Part shown: positions 30,022-42,720 of the stretch, one piece after another
How positions within the stretch are numbered: position 1 is the first letter of the stretch
Layout of the letters: every line of letters starts with the position of its first letter
Assembly (NCBI GenBank): GCA_030686995.1
Contig: CM060698.1
Coordinates: forward strand, 139,082,606 to 139,146,605
Length of the DNA stretch: 64,000 bases
Origin: Artemisia argyi
Lineage: Eukaryota; Streptophyta; Magnoliopsida; Asterales; Asteraceae
Direction: 5' to 3'
Program-made: the position numbers and the translations under genes
The notes under the pieces: model-generated
The model's database searches: none
Told to the model about the DNA's origin: nothing
Seen by the model: the letters and a program-made list of their open reading frames with translations, nothing else

Positions 30022-31791
30022 CTAAGACACTTGAGTCTCACCTAATGGTTTTTCTATGTTTAGCTCACTAATGAAGGACAATTCTTTTCCTGGTGGAGCA
30101 TAGGCACTCTTAACAGGAGGAGCAACCTCATTGTAACCTATTCCACTTCCTTTCCTCATTATTGTACTCTCAATAGATTTATGAACCAAATCAGAAGTAT
30201 ATTGTTGTTTGTTTATTCTTACTATGTGTTTTTCCTTTTCAGCAAGAGCTGCATCTCTATCTTTTTCTGCTTCTTCTAATTTATTTTTAAGAAACTCAAT
30301 TTCACAGTTTTTCTTAAAAATCTCAACATCTTGTTGGTTAATCCTATCTACATATTCCATCTCACACTCTTTTAAGTACTCAAGTCTTCTTTCAACATTT
30401 TGAATGCCTACTTTGTAACCTAGGTTATCAAGTTTTAGGCTTTCAATTTCTCTATTTAGACTCTCATTCCTAGACTTAAGTTCTTCTACAGTATCAGCAC
30501 AGGACTTAAAAGAACACACAGATAAATCAGAATCATTAGATACCTCAGAGTCAGATCCAGAAGATGATGATGAATAAGCCATAAGTGCAAAGTTATGCAC
30601 TTCAGGCTTGACTTGAGCCACCAAGGAATAATTTGGTTCTTCATCAGCCAAATCACTCCAATCATACTCTCCCAATCCATCACAAGACACCAATGCAGTA
30701 GTAGTATTCTTTGTCTCTTCAGTCTTCTTTGATGCTTCACCATTTTTCTTTGGAGCTCTACATTCTCTGGCAAAGTGACCCTTCCTGTTACAGTTGTAAC
30801 ACTCTATCTATGACTTGTCAAAGCCAACATTTTCTTTAGGTCTATACTTGACTTCTCTTCCAGTTCTCTTCCAGAATTTTCTTGCCCTCAAGGTCAACAT
30901 GGCCATTTGCCATTTAAGATCCATCTCTTCAAGATCATCTTGATCAAGGTGATCCAGATCTTGATTAAGTGCCTGTGACCTTATACTTGTAGTTAGATCA
31001 GCCAAGAATGCACATAAAGCCATATCATTGGTGGAATTATTATCATGAGAACTAGCAGCTGATCCATCAGCAGTAGATACTCCATAAGTAGCAGAGTGAG
31101 ATTCTTTAGACCCCTTTGACTTTGAAGATACAAAGGCAAGATTTTGTTCACCAGAGGATGAAGTATTTAACTCTGGTTCATGCACTCTTAAGTTGTTGTA
31201 GAGGCTTTCCAACTTCATAGTTTCAAAGTCAGGCTTATTCCTCCAAACAACAGTGTGCATACTCCATTCAGGTGCAATACTTCTAAGGAACTTGAGATTT
31301 ACATCTTCTTGTGAAACCACATTGCCAACAAGCTTTAGATGACAGACAAGTTGATTGAGCCTGTTGTAGGTGCCAATAATCTTCTCTCCACTTTCAGCAG
31401 TAAAGTTCTCAAACTGATGCTTCAACATATTCTTCCTTGACTTCTTGGTAGCATAATTCCCTCCAAACCTAAATTCAATAGCATCCATTAACTCTTTAGC
31501 AGTCTCACAACTATCAAAGTCCAACTGAAACTCATTAGGTATTCCCATTAAGAGAATATTGTGTGCCTTGATCTCCATCTTCCTTAACGAATTCTCTTCA
31601 GCAGTCTTGATTGGTATCTCTTTTCCATCAGCACCCTTCTTTGGTAAAGAGTCACCATTCATGATCACATTCCACATGTTTAAGTCAATCATGCGAATGT
31701 ACTGTCTGATTCTCATCTTCCAAAGCTCATATTCACCAGGGTTGAGCATGGGAACCTTTGAAGAAGTCACCATATGTGTATCATCACCCAT
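30022..31791 (-). pseudogene. Copia gag, interrupted by a stop codon
   Basis: ATG at 31791 opens 327 codons of gag capsid. The UBN2-type domain has YELWKMRIRQYI, ILLMGIPNEF, KSRKNMLKHQFENF and YNRLNQLVCHLKLVG. TAG at 30808-30810 stops the frame just before the first zinc knuckle, CYNCNRKGHFAREC, which lies in the same frame. That frame then stays open to 30022 through an acidic region and a coiled coil (SLNREIESLKLDNLG to DAALAEKEKH). The stop context is not a known read-through signal, so it is probably a mutation. Confidence 0.9.
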
Positions 31792-31857
31792 CTTTAGCAG
31801 TTAATTAGGAACAGCAAACTTGTAAGGAACAGTTTCTTCTTGATTACAACTTCTAGA

Positions 31858-31877
31858 TCACAAGCTCTGACACCACT
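31858..31877 (-). other. Primer binding site of the copia element
   Basis: On the minus strand, TGGTGTCAGAGCTTGTGATC follows the 5' LTR after two bases. It matches the plant initiator tRNA-Met primer site (TGGTATCAGAGC) with one mismatch in the first 12 bases. Confidence 0.85.
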
Positions 31878-32350
31878 TGTTGATCCCAGTTGAGCAAACG
31901 ATCTTATATAGAAGTTGACTTAAAGTAAACACTTAAGCTTGAATGAGGAATGTAAAAGCTTAACTTAAGAAGAACAATTCACTATCAACACTTCAATATT
32001 ATTAATACGAGCACTCGACAATGCTAGGGTTTTACAACCTTGAAGTGTAAACGAAAACTAAACAATACGTACATAATCTAACCCTAGGATCCTCCTTTTA
32101 TAGACCAAGGAATCCTACTAGGTTTACAATACCTTTCTACACAAGATAAGAATATTCTAGACGTATAAGATATACACACAATCTATTCTATAATTATCTA
32201 CTATGGATACATGCTTATCACTTCAGCAGTAATTTCCTTCAGCAGTATTTTTCTTAGCAGCACTTTGTCATCAACAGCAGAATCATTTACACTAGCAGCA
32301 GTTTCATCACAGCAGCAGTTTCACTCAGCAGCAGAACTCAAAACCCAACA
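31878..32350 (-). repeat. Copia 5' LTR
   Basis: 473 bp, paired with 20201-20660. The extra 13 bases lie in the cluster of GCAGCAG motifs near 32310-32330. Confidence 0.95.
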
Positions 32351-32423
32351 AGTTTACATAAAACCAAAACCATTTTATAAAAACACTTAAGTAAACTAGT
32401 TACTTATATTTTATAAAATACAT

Positions 32424-34286
32424 TGATGTGTCTCGCGACTACTAGTTTTAAATTTATAACACGAATTACCGGATAAAGCTAAGAACACACGGGCAAGTAT
32501 GACCCTTTTGTATGTAGTTAGTTTTGGTTGGTAAGCCGAGGTCGTTCACTAGGATTTGGGTGTTTTCAATTGTGAAGAATCTATGTAATAGTAAGCAATA
32601 AAAAGATGGTAATTGGTTGTCACGATCCAAAATACCATATAAGCAATAAGTAACAAGAAAATGATGATTATGTAAATTCAATAAGATTAAAAACTACACT
32701 TGCTTAGACTAGTTTACATCCTTGATAAGCATGATTGTGATAACTTTTGATAACATGTTGGTTGAGATAATTAGATGGTGGTCTAATCTATTGTTTTTAC
32801 AAATTAAACTTTGGCCAAGATCTTAGTTTATAAAAACAAGCTTTAGGTGTAAACCAATCAATTCAAGATCCATCCAAGGTTCATAAGGTATGGTGAATAT
32901 CTAAAACACAAGAACAAACTCTTATTACAAATCAAATACTCTTAGGAAATGGTCATTACAAAAGGTAACCCATTCATAGACAAAAAGGTTACAATTGTTT
33001 ATAAACATCTAAACTTTCGTCCAACTAAAGGTTTACAAACAATCCGATTTGATTTTATAAAAGCATTCTCATTAAAATCATATTTCTTGTTTCTTTGTTT
33101 AGTCAAGAATAATTATGGTGAAAAACAATCATTCATAGACAAATGATTATAACTAGTTGAATAATAACAAATCTTTCGACCCTTGAAACTATTATCAATT
33201 AGTTAACCTTGACTCAACAAATGTCACTATGAAACTTAAGGTATAATTGGTTCTTAGTATTGACTTGAAATTGAATTAAAACGTGCTATCACAATCATAA
33301 CTAAACCATTAAATAATAAACATCATCTAAGCAAGTGCACAAAGGCACTAGCGACTCATAGCAAACATGAACATAAACTCTGAATTTTGAACATTAGAAA
33401 TCATAATTAAAAGTCTTACAATGATTGAAATAAGATAACAAATGATGTAGTAATGATGCCTCAAGTATTGGTGATGACTTCTTCATGTTTTGACCTCCAA
33501 ATGATGACTTCTTGGACCTCCAAAGTTTCCTGGGATTTTATGGACGAATTTTGGTATGAGAGGGAGTAATGGTGGTAAGAGAAGTGTTCTCTCAAGTTGA
33601 GATAGAGAGAAATGGTAAGTGATGATTAGAAAGCTTGCAAAGTTCTCTATTTATACTCCTCTCAAGGCCTAGGCTCATTAATACATCAACTTGGCCTCCA
33701 AGTAGTTTAGAAGGACCTAGAATACCAAAAAGAATGGCCTAGAATCGGGTAGAATGAGGTAGAATGAGTTTTGAAAAAATTTAACGAGCTTACCAACCTA
33801 TTGGTTACGGGACCATGCTGATCGGTTGGGCAAAATTCATAAACACAAAAGTTGTAGATCTTTTTCTTAGCTTTCTGTGGCCGCGAACGGGGGGTCAAAC
33901 GGAGTCCGTATGCTCAAGTTATGGCCAAAATGGTGAAGGTGTGTCGGGAACAACGAGTCTTCCAATAATTCTTCGTTTTATCTTATTTTCTTCATTTGTT
34001 TTCTCGTTTTCCCTCTTGTAATTTATTCTTGAGTCTTTTGAGTGACAACTTCATGACTTTTATCATCTCGAACATACTCCAAGAGACTTGAATGAGTCGG
34101 GAATTCTTCGTACATGCATAAATCTTCGTTTTTGTTCATTTCTTCGTCTTTTTCATCATTTTCTTGTACTTTAGCTTCCATGAACCTAAAACACGAATTA
34201 TGCTCAATTAAGTACCATAAGTTCATAAAAGTGATCATAAAACAACAATAACGCTCCTAAAAACATGTTAATTTTGAGCGATATCA
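32424..34286 (-). repeat. 3' LTR of the gag-only element
   Basis: Paired with 39726-41575. Its open frames (for example 32949-33146) recur identically or nearly so in the other LTR and have no domain, so they are not genes. On the minus strand a purine tract GTGAGGGGGATT lies directly before it (34287-34298). Confidence 0.93.
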
Positions 34287-34298
34287 AATCCCCCTCAC

Positions 34299-36872
34299 TT
34301 GAACTTTGCTTGCCCTCAAGCAAATCTAGAAAAAGAAAAATCGAAACCATACCTAATTTAAAAAAACGAAAAGAAAATTTTGAAAACTATAAAAATTTGA
34401 AAATATATCTTTGGGTTTTTTTTTTTAAACTCACAAACAAGCGAAAATGAGATAAATAAACGAAAATGAGCGCAAACTCCCCCACAACTAAGGGTTTGCT
34501 TGTCCTCAAGCAAAAATTAAGTAAAATAGATCTACATGGTGCACAAGTATGTTTTAGAAAAATGTGATGCAAATCTACCAAGCACAAGTACAAGATATGA
34601 TTCATCATTTTAAGCTTTAGGGTGAAAATTGAGATGTTTGACAATACCTAATGATTTTCTTGCTTGATTAACATTTCTAAACACCTCACAAAAAAGAAAA
34701 AAAGTATAATTCACTCAACACTCATTTCTTAGGTAGTGGAGTATATATAAGAGAAATCACACTCATTGCTCAGTCATGATTTGTTTATTACTATAGGCTT
34801 GTACAAGAAATAAAACTCCACCGATGTGGCGTAAGCACCAAGTGTAAACATCTAAAGAGGTCTTTTATTCGGGTTGTAATGTTTAGGCTTCGGGTTGTAC
34901 CAGGCTTATGTTCAAAACATCTCATACAAAAACATAATAGATCGCTGGCGCGAATTCTTGATTACACAAAAACCGGATGGTCACTAAAATATTCATGCAC
35001 TTGATATTCTCACAAAACCATTACTATATCCGGAGAGATAAAGTAATTTGGTAAGGGCAGGGATAAGACATGGGAATATTTATGAAATTGGTTTTAAAAG
35101 AAAAATAAAGTCAAGTCTAAGTCTCATTGTTGCTAGTCACCAAACAATCCACGAACCCGTAAATGATTATAGTTACAATCATCTCTTCTTCAGACTTTTA
35201 CATATCGATACATTGATTTGCCATAACAATATTCTTCATACATAGCACAGTGGCTAACAACATATCACCTAACTTTGTTTCTTCATCTCCATACATAATA
35301 TAGCACATATGCTATAATTGTCACCTTATAGTTGCGATGACTTATTTTTACTTTTTTTTTCAACCTCTTTTTTTTTTATACATCACATCTCCCCCACACT
35401 TCGCATAAGCATACACCACAAAAAAATACAAATAAGAAGTATGCATCCTTCATCTTTGTTGGAATGGCACACACGAATCACAAAGTGTGGCTAACTAATA
35501 ATCATCAAAAACAATCCAACATACCAAGCAACTAGCAACCCACCGTTTAGACTTTGACAAAGGGTAAGGCTAAGGTTTAAAGTTTAAAATATTTTTGTAT
35601 TTTTCTGGATGTAACAAAAATGAAAAGGATGGCTCGAAGGGTGTAACTAGCAGTATCTAGCGCTAAAGATGCACGCTAACAAATGGGTTCCAAATACGAG
35701 GATAATTAACCGATGTGGTTAGCAAAAATTATTTTGTAAACGGATGGCCATTTGGTTTTATTCCTAAGGTGCCTCTTTATCACACGAATACACTTATATC
35801 ACACGAATGCGATCTTACTGCGGTCTGGTAATGATTTACAAGTACAAGTTCTAGAATAAATAAAATCACCGGCACACTCATAGCAAACGATTCAAGCATA
35901 AAAGATGTATGCTATATATGAAATAGGCTCAAATCCACACAATTTAGTGGTAATGGGCTATAAAATGCGCTAGCAAATGTTATCGATCCCAGAATGGATT
36001 GCAATATTAATCGGGACACATCTCAAATTTTTCAAAAATTACCGATTTCACCAGTGATTTGATCCAGTTATTCTAGTATATTATCCTAAAAGCGTGAAAA
36101 CAACTAGGTCATAAGGGCAAACAAGTATACAAAATTTATTTTCAAATTGGCCCAAAAATTTGGAAAATTAGAAATGAGTTTCGTTTTTCACTCTTTACTT
36201 CCCCCCACACTTAAGTTAAGCATTGTCTTCATGAAAAATAAACTTCAAAGCATGTAAAATGGGAAAAATAAATAAGTAAATAAATAGTCCAAGAAAAACG
36301 AAACTTCCCGGGCCATAGAAATTGCGATCGAACTCCATATCATAAGATGCTAAGCATGTGAGATCAATCAATTTCGCTTCCAACAAAACATCAACACACC
36401 AAGTCCAATGTCACCAATAATCCAATCTCCAAGAGCTTATTAAATCTGCAAAAACAAACTAAACTACAAAAACGCGTAAAATCCTAAAACTCACTTTCGT
36501 AGGCATCACGGTTGCATTTAGCGTATGCAACAAGCCTTTTAAACCCCTCGGTGGCCCGAGTGGATGAGTGAAGTCTCGTGAGGGTTTCCAGTGAACATAC
36601 CCACAAAGTTCAAAACATTTTATTTAATAAAACAAGTACTTATTTATTCACAATGTACTAAAAATGGAAAAACCGAGTTTAAGTAGAATTATAAGAAATG
36701 ACGCTTTTGCAAAAACCAAAAGACATTTAAACTTATTCGATCTAAACACAAACACAAAAGAATAAAATACGAAAAATAATTTTTTTTATATAAGCGAACA
36801 ATTAAAAGCTCGGGTTGCCTCCCGAGTAGCGCTTAATTTATTTCTGAGTCATTAGCTAGAATCTTCCCCGGA
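34299..36872. other. Non-coding interior of the gag-only element
   Basis: About 2.6 kb with no retroviral-type enzyme motif in any frame that I could see. It holds several phrases such as CTCCCCCACAACTAAGGGTTTGCTTG, CATCTCCCCCACACTTCGC and CTTCCCCCCACACTTAAG, which look like repeated purine-tract-like patches (on the minus strand) left by earlier rearrangement. Confidence 0.5.
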
Positions 36873-39046
36873 TCAGGATACTTTGACGGTACGGTTCAAA
36901 TGGGGAATTTCAGTTCTTAACCGTTGAGGGTATGGGATCTCTGGTATGTACTTCACAAGTGATGGACATTCTTTCGATTTGACCATGTGATAATCCCTTT
37001 TTGTTATCCTAAACGCTTGATCAAGTTTATTAGAAACGAAGACAGGTGGCGAATCTTTTTGATGTTTCGAAGGTTCACCAGACTTTCCACTCCTAGTGAA
37101 TACGTCATTCATGTTCTCAATGTGAGGTGGAGGAGGTGGGTTAGTCATACTGTTTTGTTTTGAAGAAACTGAATTTTGCGGCTTAGACCATTCGTCTATC
37201 TCCCTTTCCAATTCTCCATTCCTTTTGGGTACTTTTGACACTTCTTTCTCCTGCTTCTTAATATCTTTTTCTTTCAAGACTTCCTTTTCAACTTTTCGAA
37301 TTGCATTGAGTTCTTTGTTACCAACATGATATGACAATTCATCATGTGTAAACATCTTTTCTTTCGCTAAGCGTTCAGTGGACTGGATGTGCACGGTGCA
37401 ATCCTCAAGAAAAGGTGAAACGGTTGGTAAACTAGTAATGATTTGGTTCGGATTAGGCATGGTTGGAATGGGTTCCTCAATAACTTCAACATCACCCTTA
37501 TCATGCTTGTTATGGATTGAGGGTGGTTTGTAGACAAATTCATGTCCTGGATTGGAATCTGTTGTTTGAGGAAGTGATTCTGTATTATGGAATTCTTGCT
37601 TTTCTTCCATGTCTTGGATTATGGCTTGGTGGTTCCTTTTTCCTTGATCGATTTGTCGTTCCAATTCTACCACATGGTCTTTCATACTCTCATTTGCTTC
37701 CATCCATTCTCTCATCATCTCCTCCGGTGAGGTTTTGGTTTCTTCGTTTTGTCCAAAATATTGTGATGAAAGTGGTGTTTCATTTTGTGGCCAGAAATGT
37801 GGATGGTTATGGTTGGGGTTTTGGCTTGAGTAGGAGTATGAATTTTTCAGCTTTTGGTTGGGATATCCATCGTGATATCTTGCTTCATTAGGTTCAATCA
37901 TCAACATGTCATTATCCGTGTGATATTCTGAAGCATTGTCATCTTCATCATTTCTACGAGCATCTCGTATCTCCTTCAGCTTTTGCCTTATCTTCTTGAA
38001 TTCAACGTCAATATGTCTGGTGAGAGCTTCCAATTTGTCAATCAATATGGAATGATCGGCATTGATGTTGCTTCCACCGGCGGAAACAACGGTTTTTGGT
38101 TTGGGCACGGTTAGAGAATTTTTCGAGAAATCGAGCTTGAGTTGGACCTTGTCCTCAAGGATTTTGTAAGCTTCGTTGGGAGTATTGTAGAGGAACACTC
38201 CTCCAGCATCAAGAATTCCTTGAGTTGGATCGTCTAAACCATGATAGAATATTTGAATGATCGCTCCTTTGGTTAGACCGTGTCCGTGACAAATGCGAAG
38301 CATATCTTTCATACGGAGCCAAGCATCAATGAGAGTTTCGTGATCGAATTGTTGAAAGTTGTGAATGTCATTTAGGAGACGTTTAAACTTTGCGGGAGAA
38401 AAGTATCGGCTAATAAAGCTTCTCTCATCTCTTCCCACGTAGTAATTGTGCCTTCATTTAATTCGTTCAACCAAATCTTGGCTTCTCCGGACAATGAGAA
38501 GGGAAAAGTCCTCAATTTAACCGTTTCCTCTTGATTTTCACCATAATGGAATAGGTTACTAATCTCAAGAAAATCAGCTATGTGTCGGTGAGGATCGGAT
38601 CGGATTCTCCCAACGAATTGATTCTCCTGAATCATTTGCATGTGGGTACCCTTGATATGGAAATTGTTTGGAAAAGGGCGTTGAATAACAGCGGAACAAG
38701 GTGTTGGTGCAACGGTCCTAGTGCTTGACCACATGGGTTGGTCATCGGGATCAATGACGGTTACAGGTAGGGAATCGGGTTGAGTTTCAACTTTCTCTTC
38801 GATTATGTCGATTACCACAAAAAGTTCCTCGATGAATGGTGATTTTAGATAAAGTTCGGTTGATTCGATCTTTAAGGGTAAGATTGGTGTCTTATCGGGT
38901 TTACGAGTCCTCTTTTTGATTTTACGTTTAAGCTCGTAAAGTGGACTAACAAGTTGCTTACCCCATGAGTGTGAGTTTATACAAACCCGGAGCGATTCGT
39001 AAATTATCACAAAAAGTAAAAATAAAAACATAATGAAAATGAACAC
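36873..39046 (-). pseudogene. gag of the gypsy-like element, one frameshift
   Basis: The first part (39046-38372) has a short hydrophobic start, a basic linker and then the capsid: NNFHIKGTHMQMIQENQF, DPHRHIADFLEISNLF, KLRTFPFSLSGEAKIWL. A one-base loss in an A/T run at about 38415 shifts the frame, and the capsid continues in 38438-36873 (FISRYFSPAKFKRLLNDI, WLRMKDMLRICHGHGL, IQIFYHGLD). The remainder is Gln/Asn-rich with coiled-coil potential, then RSGKSGEPSKHQKD. No zinc knuckle is visible. The family is the retrotrans_gag type typical of Athila-like elements. The frame ends at TGA just before a region without pol. Confidence 0.88.
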
Positions 39047-39387
39047 TAAGAAAAATCTTTTTGTATTTTTTTAAATTGAAGTAAACAAAATTAAGCTTAA
39101 CTAAGATAAGAAAATCATTACTATTATAACTACTAGAAGTTTAAGAAAAATAAACTAATTATGACAAAACTTTTTTAATAGACTTTTATTTAAAAGACAT
39201 TCAAAAATCTAAAAAGACAATTTTATAAAATAATTTACCAAAGAAACTAATAAGAAAAGAAAATAACAAGGACACAAGAAAAATAAATCACTCCAAAGGG
39301 TGGGTTGGGTGGTGTTTGTTTCGAGCTAAGGTGAAAAGGTAAAAATGGGTTTTGAAAAAAAAATGGTTTTGTAAAAAGAAAAGGCTC

Positions 39388-39595
39388 AGCCGATCGGTTT
39401 GGTGGACAAGCCGATCGGTTGGATTGGCTTATTGGTTGAAAATGGTCTAACCGAATCGGATATGGGTTCGTACCGATCGGTTGGATTGGGTTTTTGGGTC
39501 TAACCAATCGGTTGGATATCAAACCGGTCGGTTGGATGTCTCGGTAAAAAATGATTTTGTTCAGCCGAGCGGTTGGATGGCTCAGATTTTTTTTT
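39388..39595. repeat. Cluster of AACCGATCGGTT-like palindromes in the leader
   Basis: Six or seven variants of GCCGATCGGTTGG occur within about 200 bases between gag and the primer site. One or two more are found in each LTR (around 33800 and 41090-41120). The core AACCGATCGGTT is a perfect palindrome. Confidence 0.75.
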
Positions 39596-39702
39596 TTTTA
39601 TTTTTTTATTTTTATTTTTATTTTTTTTTTGCGAAAGTAAAAGCGACACAACTAGGGAATGATTAAAGCAGAGATTCAAAGCAAACAAAAACACAAACAA
39701 AT

Positions 39703-39719
39703 CCCCGGCAGCGGCGCCA
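39703..39719 (-). other. Primer binding site (tRNA-Asp)
   Basis: On the minus strand TGGCGCCGCTGCCGGGG, which matches the complement of the tRNA-Asp 3' end at 16 of 17 positions. It is six bases from the LTR. Confidence 0.88.
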
Positions 39720-39725
39720 AAAACT

Positions 39726-41575
39726 TGATGTGTCTCGCGACTAATAGTTTTAAATTTATAACACGAATTACCGGATAAAGCTAAGAATACACGGGCAAGT
39801 ATGACCCTTTTGTATGTAGTTAGTTTTGGTTGGTAAGCCGAGGTCGTTCACTAGGATTTGGGTGTTTTCAATTGTGAAGAATCTATGTAATAGTAAGCAA
39901 TAAAAAGATGGTAATTGGTTGTCACGATCCAAAATACCATATAAGCAATAAGTAACACGAAAATGATGATTATGTAAATTCAATAAGATTAAAAACTACA
40001 CTTGCTTAGACTGGTTTACATCCTTGATAAGCATGATTGTGATAACTTTTGATAACATGTTGGTTGAGATAATTAGATGGTGGTCCAATCTATTGTTCTT
40101 ACAAATTAAACTTTGGCCAAGATCTTAGTTTATAAAAACAAGCTTTAGGTGTAAACCAATCAATTCAAGATCCATCCAAGGTTCATAAGGTATGGTGAAT
40201 ATCTTAAACACAAGAACAAACTCTTATTACAAATCAAATACTCTTAGGAAATGGTCATTACAAAAGGTAACCCATTCATAGACAAAAAGGTTACAATTGT
40301 TTATAAACATCTAAACTTTCGTCCAACTAAAGGTTTACAAACAATCCGATTTGATTTTATAAAAGCATTCTCATTAAAATCATACTTCTTGTTTCTTTGT
40401 TTAGTCAAGAATAATTATGGTGAAAAACAATCATTCATAGACAAATGATTATAACTAGTTGAATAATAACAAATCTTTTGACCCTTGAAACTATTATCAA
40501 TTAGTTAACCTTGACTCAACAAATGTCACTATGAAACTTAAGGTACAATTGGTTCTTAGGATTGACTTGAAATTGAATTAAAACATGTTATCACAATCAT
40601 AACTAAACCATTAAATAATAAACATCATCTAAGCAAGTGCACAAAGGCACTAGCCACTCATAGCAAACATGAACATAAACTCAAAATTTTGAACATTAGA
40701 AATCATAATTAAAAGTCTTACAATGATTGAAATAAGATAACAAATGATGTAGTAATGATGCCTCAAGTATTGGTGATGACTTCTTGATGTTTTGACCTCC
40801 AAATGATGACTTCTTAGACCTCCAAAGTTTCCTGGGATTTTATGGACGAATTTTGGTATGAGAGGGAGTAATGGTGGTAAGAGAAGTGTTCTCTCAAGTT
40901 GAGATTGAGAGAAATGGTAAGTGATGATTAGAAAAGCTTGCAAAGTTCTCTATTTATACTCCTCTCAAGGCCTAGGCTCATTAATACATCAACTTGGCCT
41001 CCAAGTAGTTTAGAAGGACCTAGAATACCAAAAAGAATGGCCTAGAATCGGGTAGAATGAGTTTTGCAAAAATTTAACGAGCTTACCAACCGATCGGTTA
41101 TGGGACCATGCCGATCGGTTGGGCAAAAGTCATAAACACAAAAGTTGTAGATCTTTCTCTTAGCTTTCTGTGGCCATGAACGGGGGGTCAAACGGAGTCC
41201 GTATGCTCAAGTTATGGCCAAAATGGTGAAGGTGTGTCGGGAACAACGAGTCTTCCAATAATTCTTCGTTTTAGCTTATTTTCTTTATTTGTTTTCTCGT
41301 TTTCCCTCTTGTACTTTATTCTTGAGTCTTTTGAGTGACAACTTCATGACTTTTATCTTCTCGAACATACTCCAAGAGACTTGAATGAGTCGGGAATTCT
41401 TCGTACATGCATAAATCTTCGTTTTTGGTCATTTCTTCGTCTTTTTCATCATTTTCTTGTACTTTAGCTTCCATGAACCTAAAACACGAATTATGCTCAA
41501 TTAAGTACCATAAGTTCATAAAAGTGAAAATCTACAATAACGCTCCTAAAAACATGTTAATTTTGAGCGTTATCA
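39726..41575 (-). repeat. 5' LTR of the gag-only element
   Basis: 1850 bp. Differs from the other LTR by scattered substitutions and a 10-bp indel near 41060. Confidence 0.93.
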
Positions 41576-41580
41576 TACAT

Positions 41581-42720
41581 GTTGCTTGTAAATTAACTAG
41601 GAAAAGAATTGGACTATCCATGACCCAAGAACCAATCCCATATACCATAAACCATGGATCTTGAACCATAACCCATGACCCATTGCATGACATTATGCAT
41701 GACATTCAAAATGGGTAAAACACATGACCCATGACCCAAAGTCTATAACCCATAACTCAAAGTCTATGACCCTTGACCCAAGATGTCTTTGACATCATTC
41801 ATGACATCACTTGACCCATAACCCAAAATCAGAATTGGTATTACCAGCTTTCTCACTAGATCCTTTCCCATTATTAGTGAGGTTCAAATAAAAATAAAAG
41901 TAAAATGAGAAGAATGAGAAATAATCACAGCCACACATTTCAGATGCACTTGAAAGTTTATATGATTCTCCAAAAGGTGTAAATCGGTCCGAACACCCTG
42001 ATATTGTCTTCAAAAATTATCCGTACGCCTTCACATGCCAGCTAATAGAGACTTGAGATAAAACATGCTAAAAAGTCAACACAAAGGTTGAGTGAATCCA
42101 TAGAGTTTAATAAGTAATAAGTTGAATACAAGATAATTCAGTTTAAAATACGATGAGCTACGTTGTTATACGCCTATAATTCAAATGACATATAATGCAT
42201 ATACAAGTCAGGAAATCAGATTTTATAGCATCGAGCTCATGACACCGAACCTTGACCTATTTTAAATGCTCCTCATAAGGTATTCATTGACATTTACCTC
42301 AATTCTTAATATTATATGTCCGTTTGATAATATCGGCTTCAAGTGAGTGCTACTCACCCGGATAGGCCCGCCTAGCCCAATATGCATATTCATAATATTA
42401 GCATTTACTCACGTAATTAACAGTTCATGAAATTAGGGACTTTGATGGCAAGGGTACTCGATGTCTATAATAATGTAATCAGGTTAAGCATACCAAAAAC
42501 TACTTGTATTTAGTTTGTAAAACTAGCATGTATCCCCCTCGTGAGGTTTATAAAACATTTAAATGAGTAAAAGCGAGGCTATAAACTCACCTCAAAGTGA
42601 ATGAGCAACCAACATAAGCAGATAATCAAGGAGCACAACAAAACTATGAGAATATGAATATCAACGAAGAAAAGAATGAAGGAAAAGTCTTAGTCGCGAC
42701 CTAGAATAACGGCGCTATTC
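41581..42720. other. Spacer with degenerate ACCCATGACC repeats
   Basis: From about 41617 to 41825 the phrases CCATGACCCA, CATAACCCA and CTATGACCC recur every 10-25 bases, a decayed simple repeat. The rest of the stretch has no recognisable gene or element. The plastid insertion begins near 42700. Confidence 0.5.

Larger units (their letters stand above)
20201..32350 (-). mobile_element. 12.15-kb Ty1/copia retrotransposon
   Basis: A full-length element on the minus strand, flanked by the 5-bp duplication AGTTT (20196-20200 and 32351-32355). LTRs are 460 and 473 bp, with a primer site matching initiator tRNA-Met and a purine tract at 20661-20670. On the minus strand the order is gag, protease, integrase, RT and RNase H (31791 to 25554), an intergenic block with an antisense ORF, and then a long extra ORF (24304 to about 20738). 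It is more than twice the length of a simple copia element. By eye the LTRs differ at about 8 of 460 positions plus one 13-bp indel, so insertion was fairly recent. Several stops and frameshifts break gag-pol. Confidence 0.95.
32424..41575 (-). mobile_element. 9.15-kb gypsy-like retrotransposon with gag but no pol
   Basis: LTRs of 1863 bp (32424-34286) and 1850 bp (39726-41575) begin TGAT and end ATCA on both strands, and are flanked by the 5-bp duplication TACAT (32419-32423 and 41576-41580). The primer site next to the right LTR matches tRNA-Asp. The interior (34287-39725) holds only gag on the minus strand; no protease, RT or integrase motif is found in 34287-36870. It is therefore non-autonomous (TR-GAG type) and must borrow enzymes. 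The gag and primer site suggest the Athila/Tat branch. LTR divergence by eye is around 2%. Confidence 0.93.

Noticed and set aside
30808..30810. Programmed stop-codon read-through in copia gag
   Set aside because: The bases after TAG do not match known read-through contexts, and other stops and frameshifts elsewhere in the same copy point to ordinary decay.
32949..33146. 65-codon ORF conserved at 40251-40448
   Set aside because: Conservation reflects near-identical LTRs; no domain or independent support.
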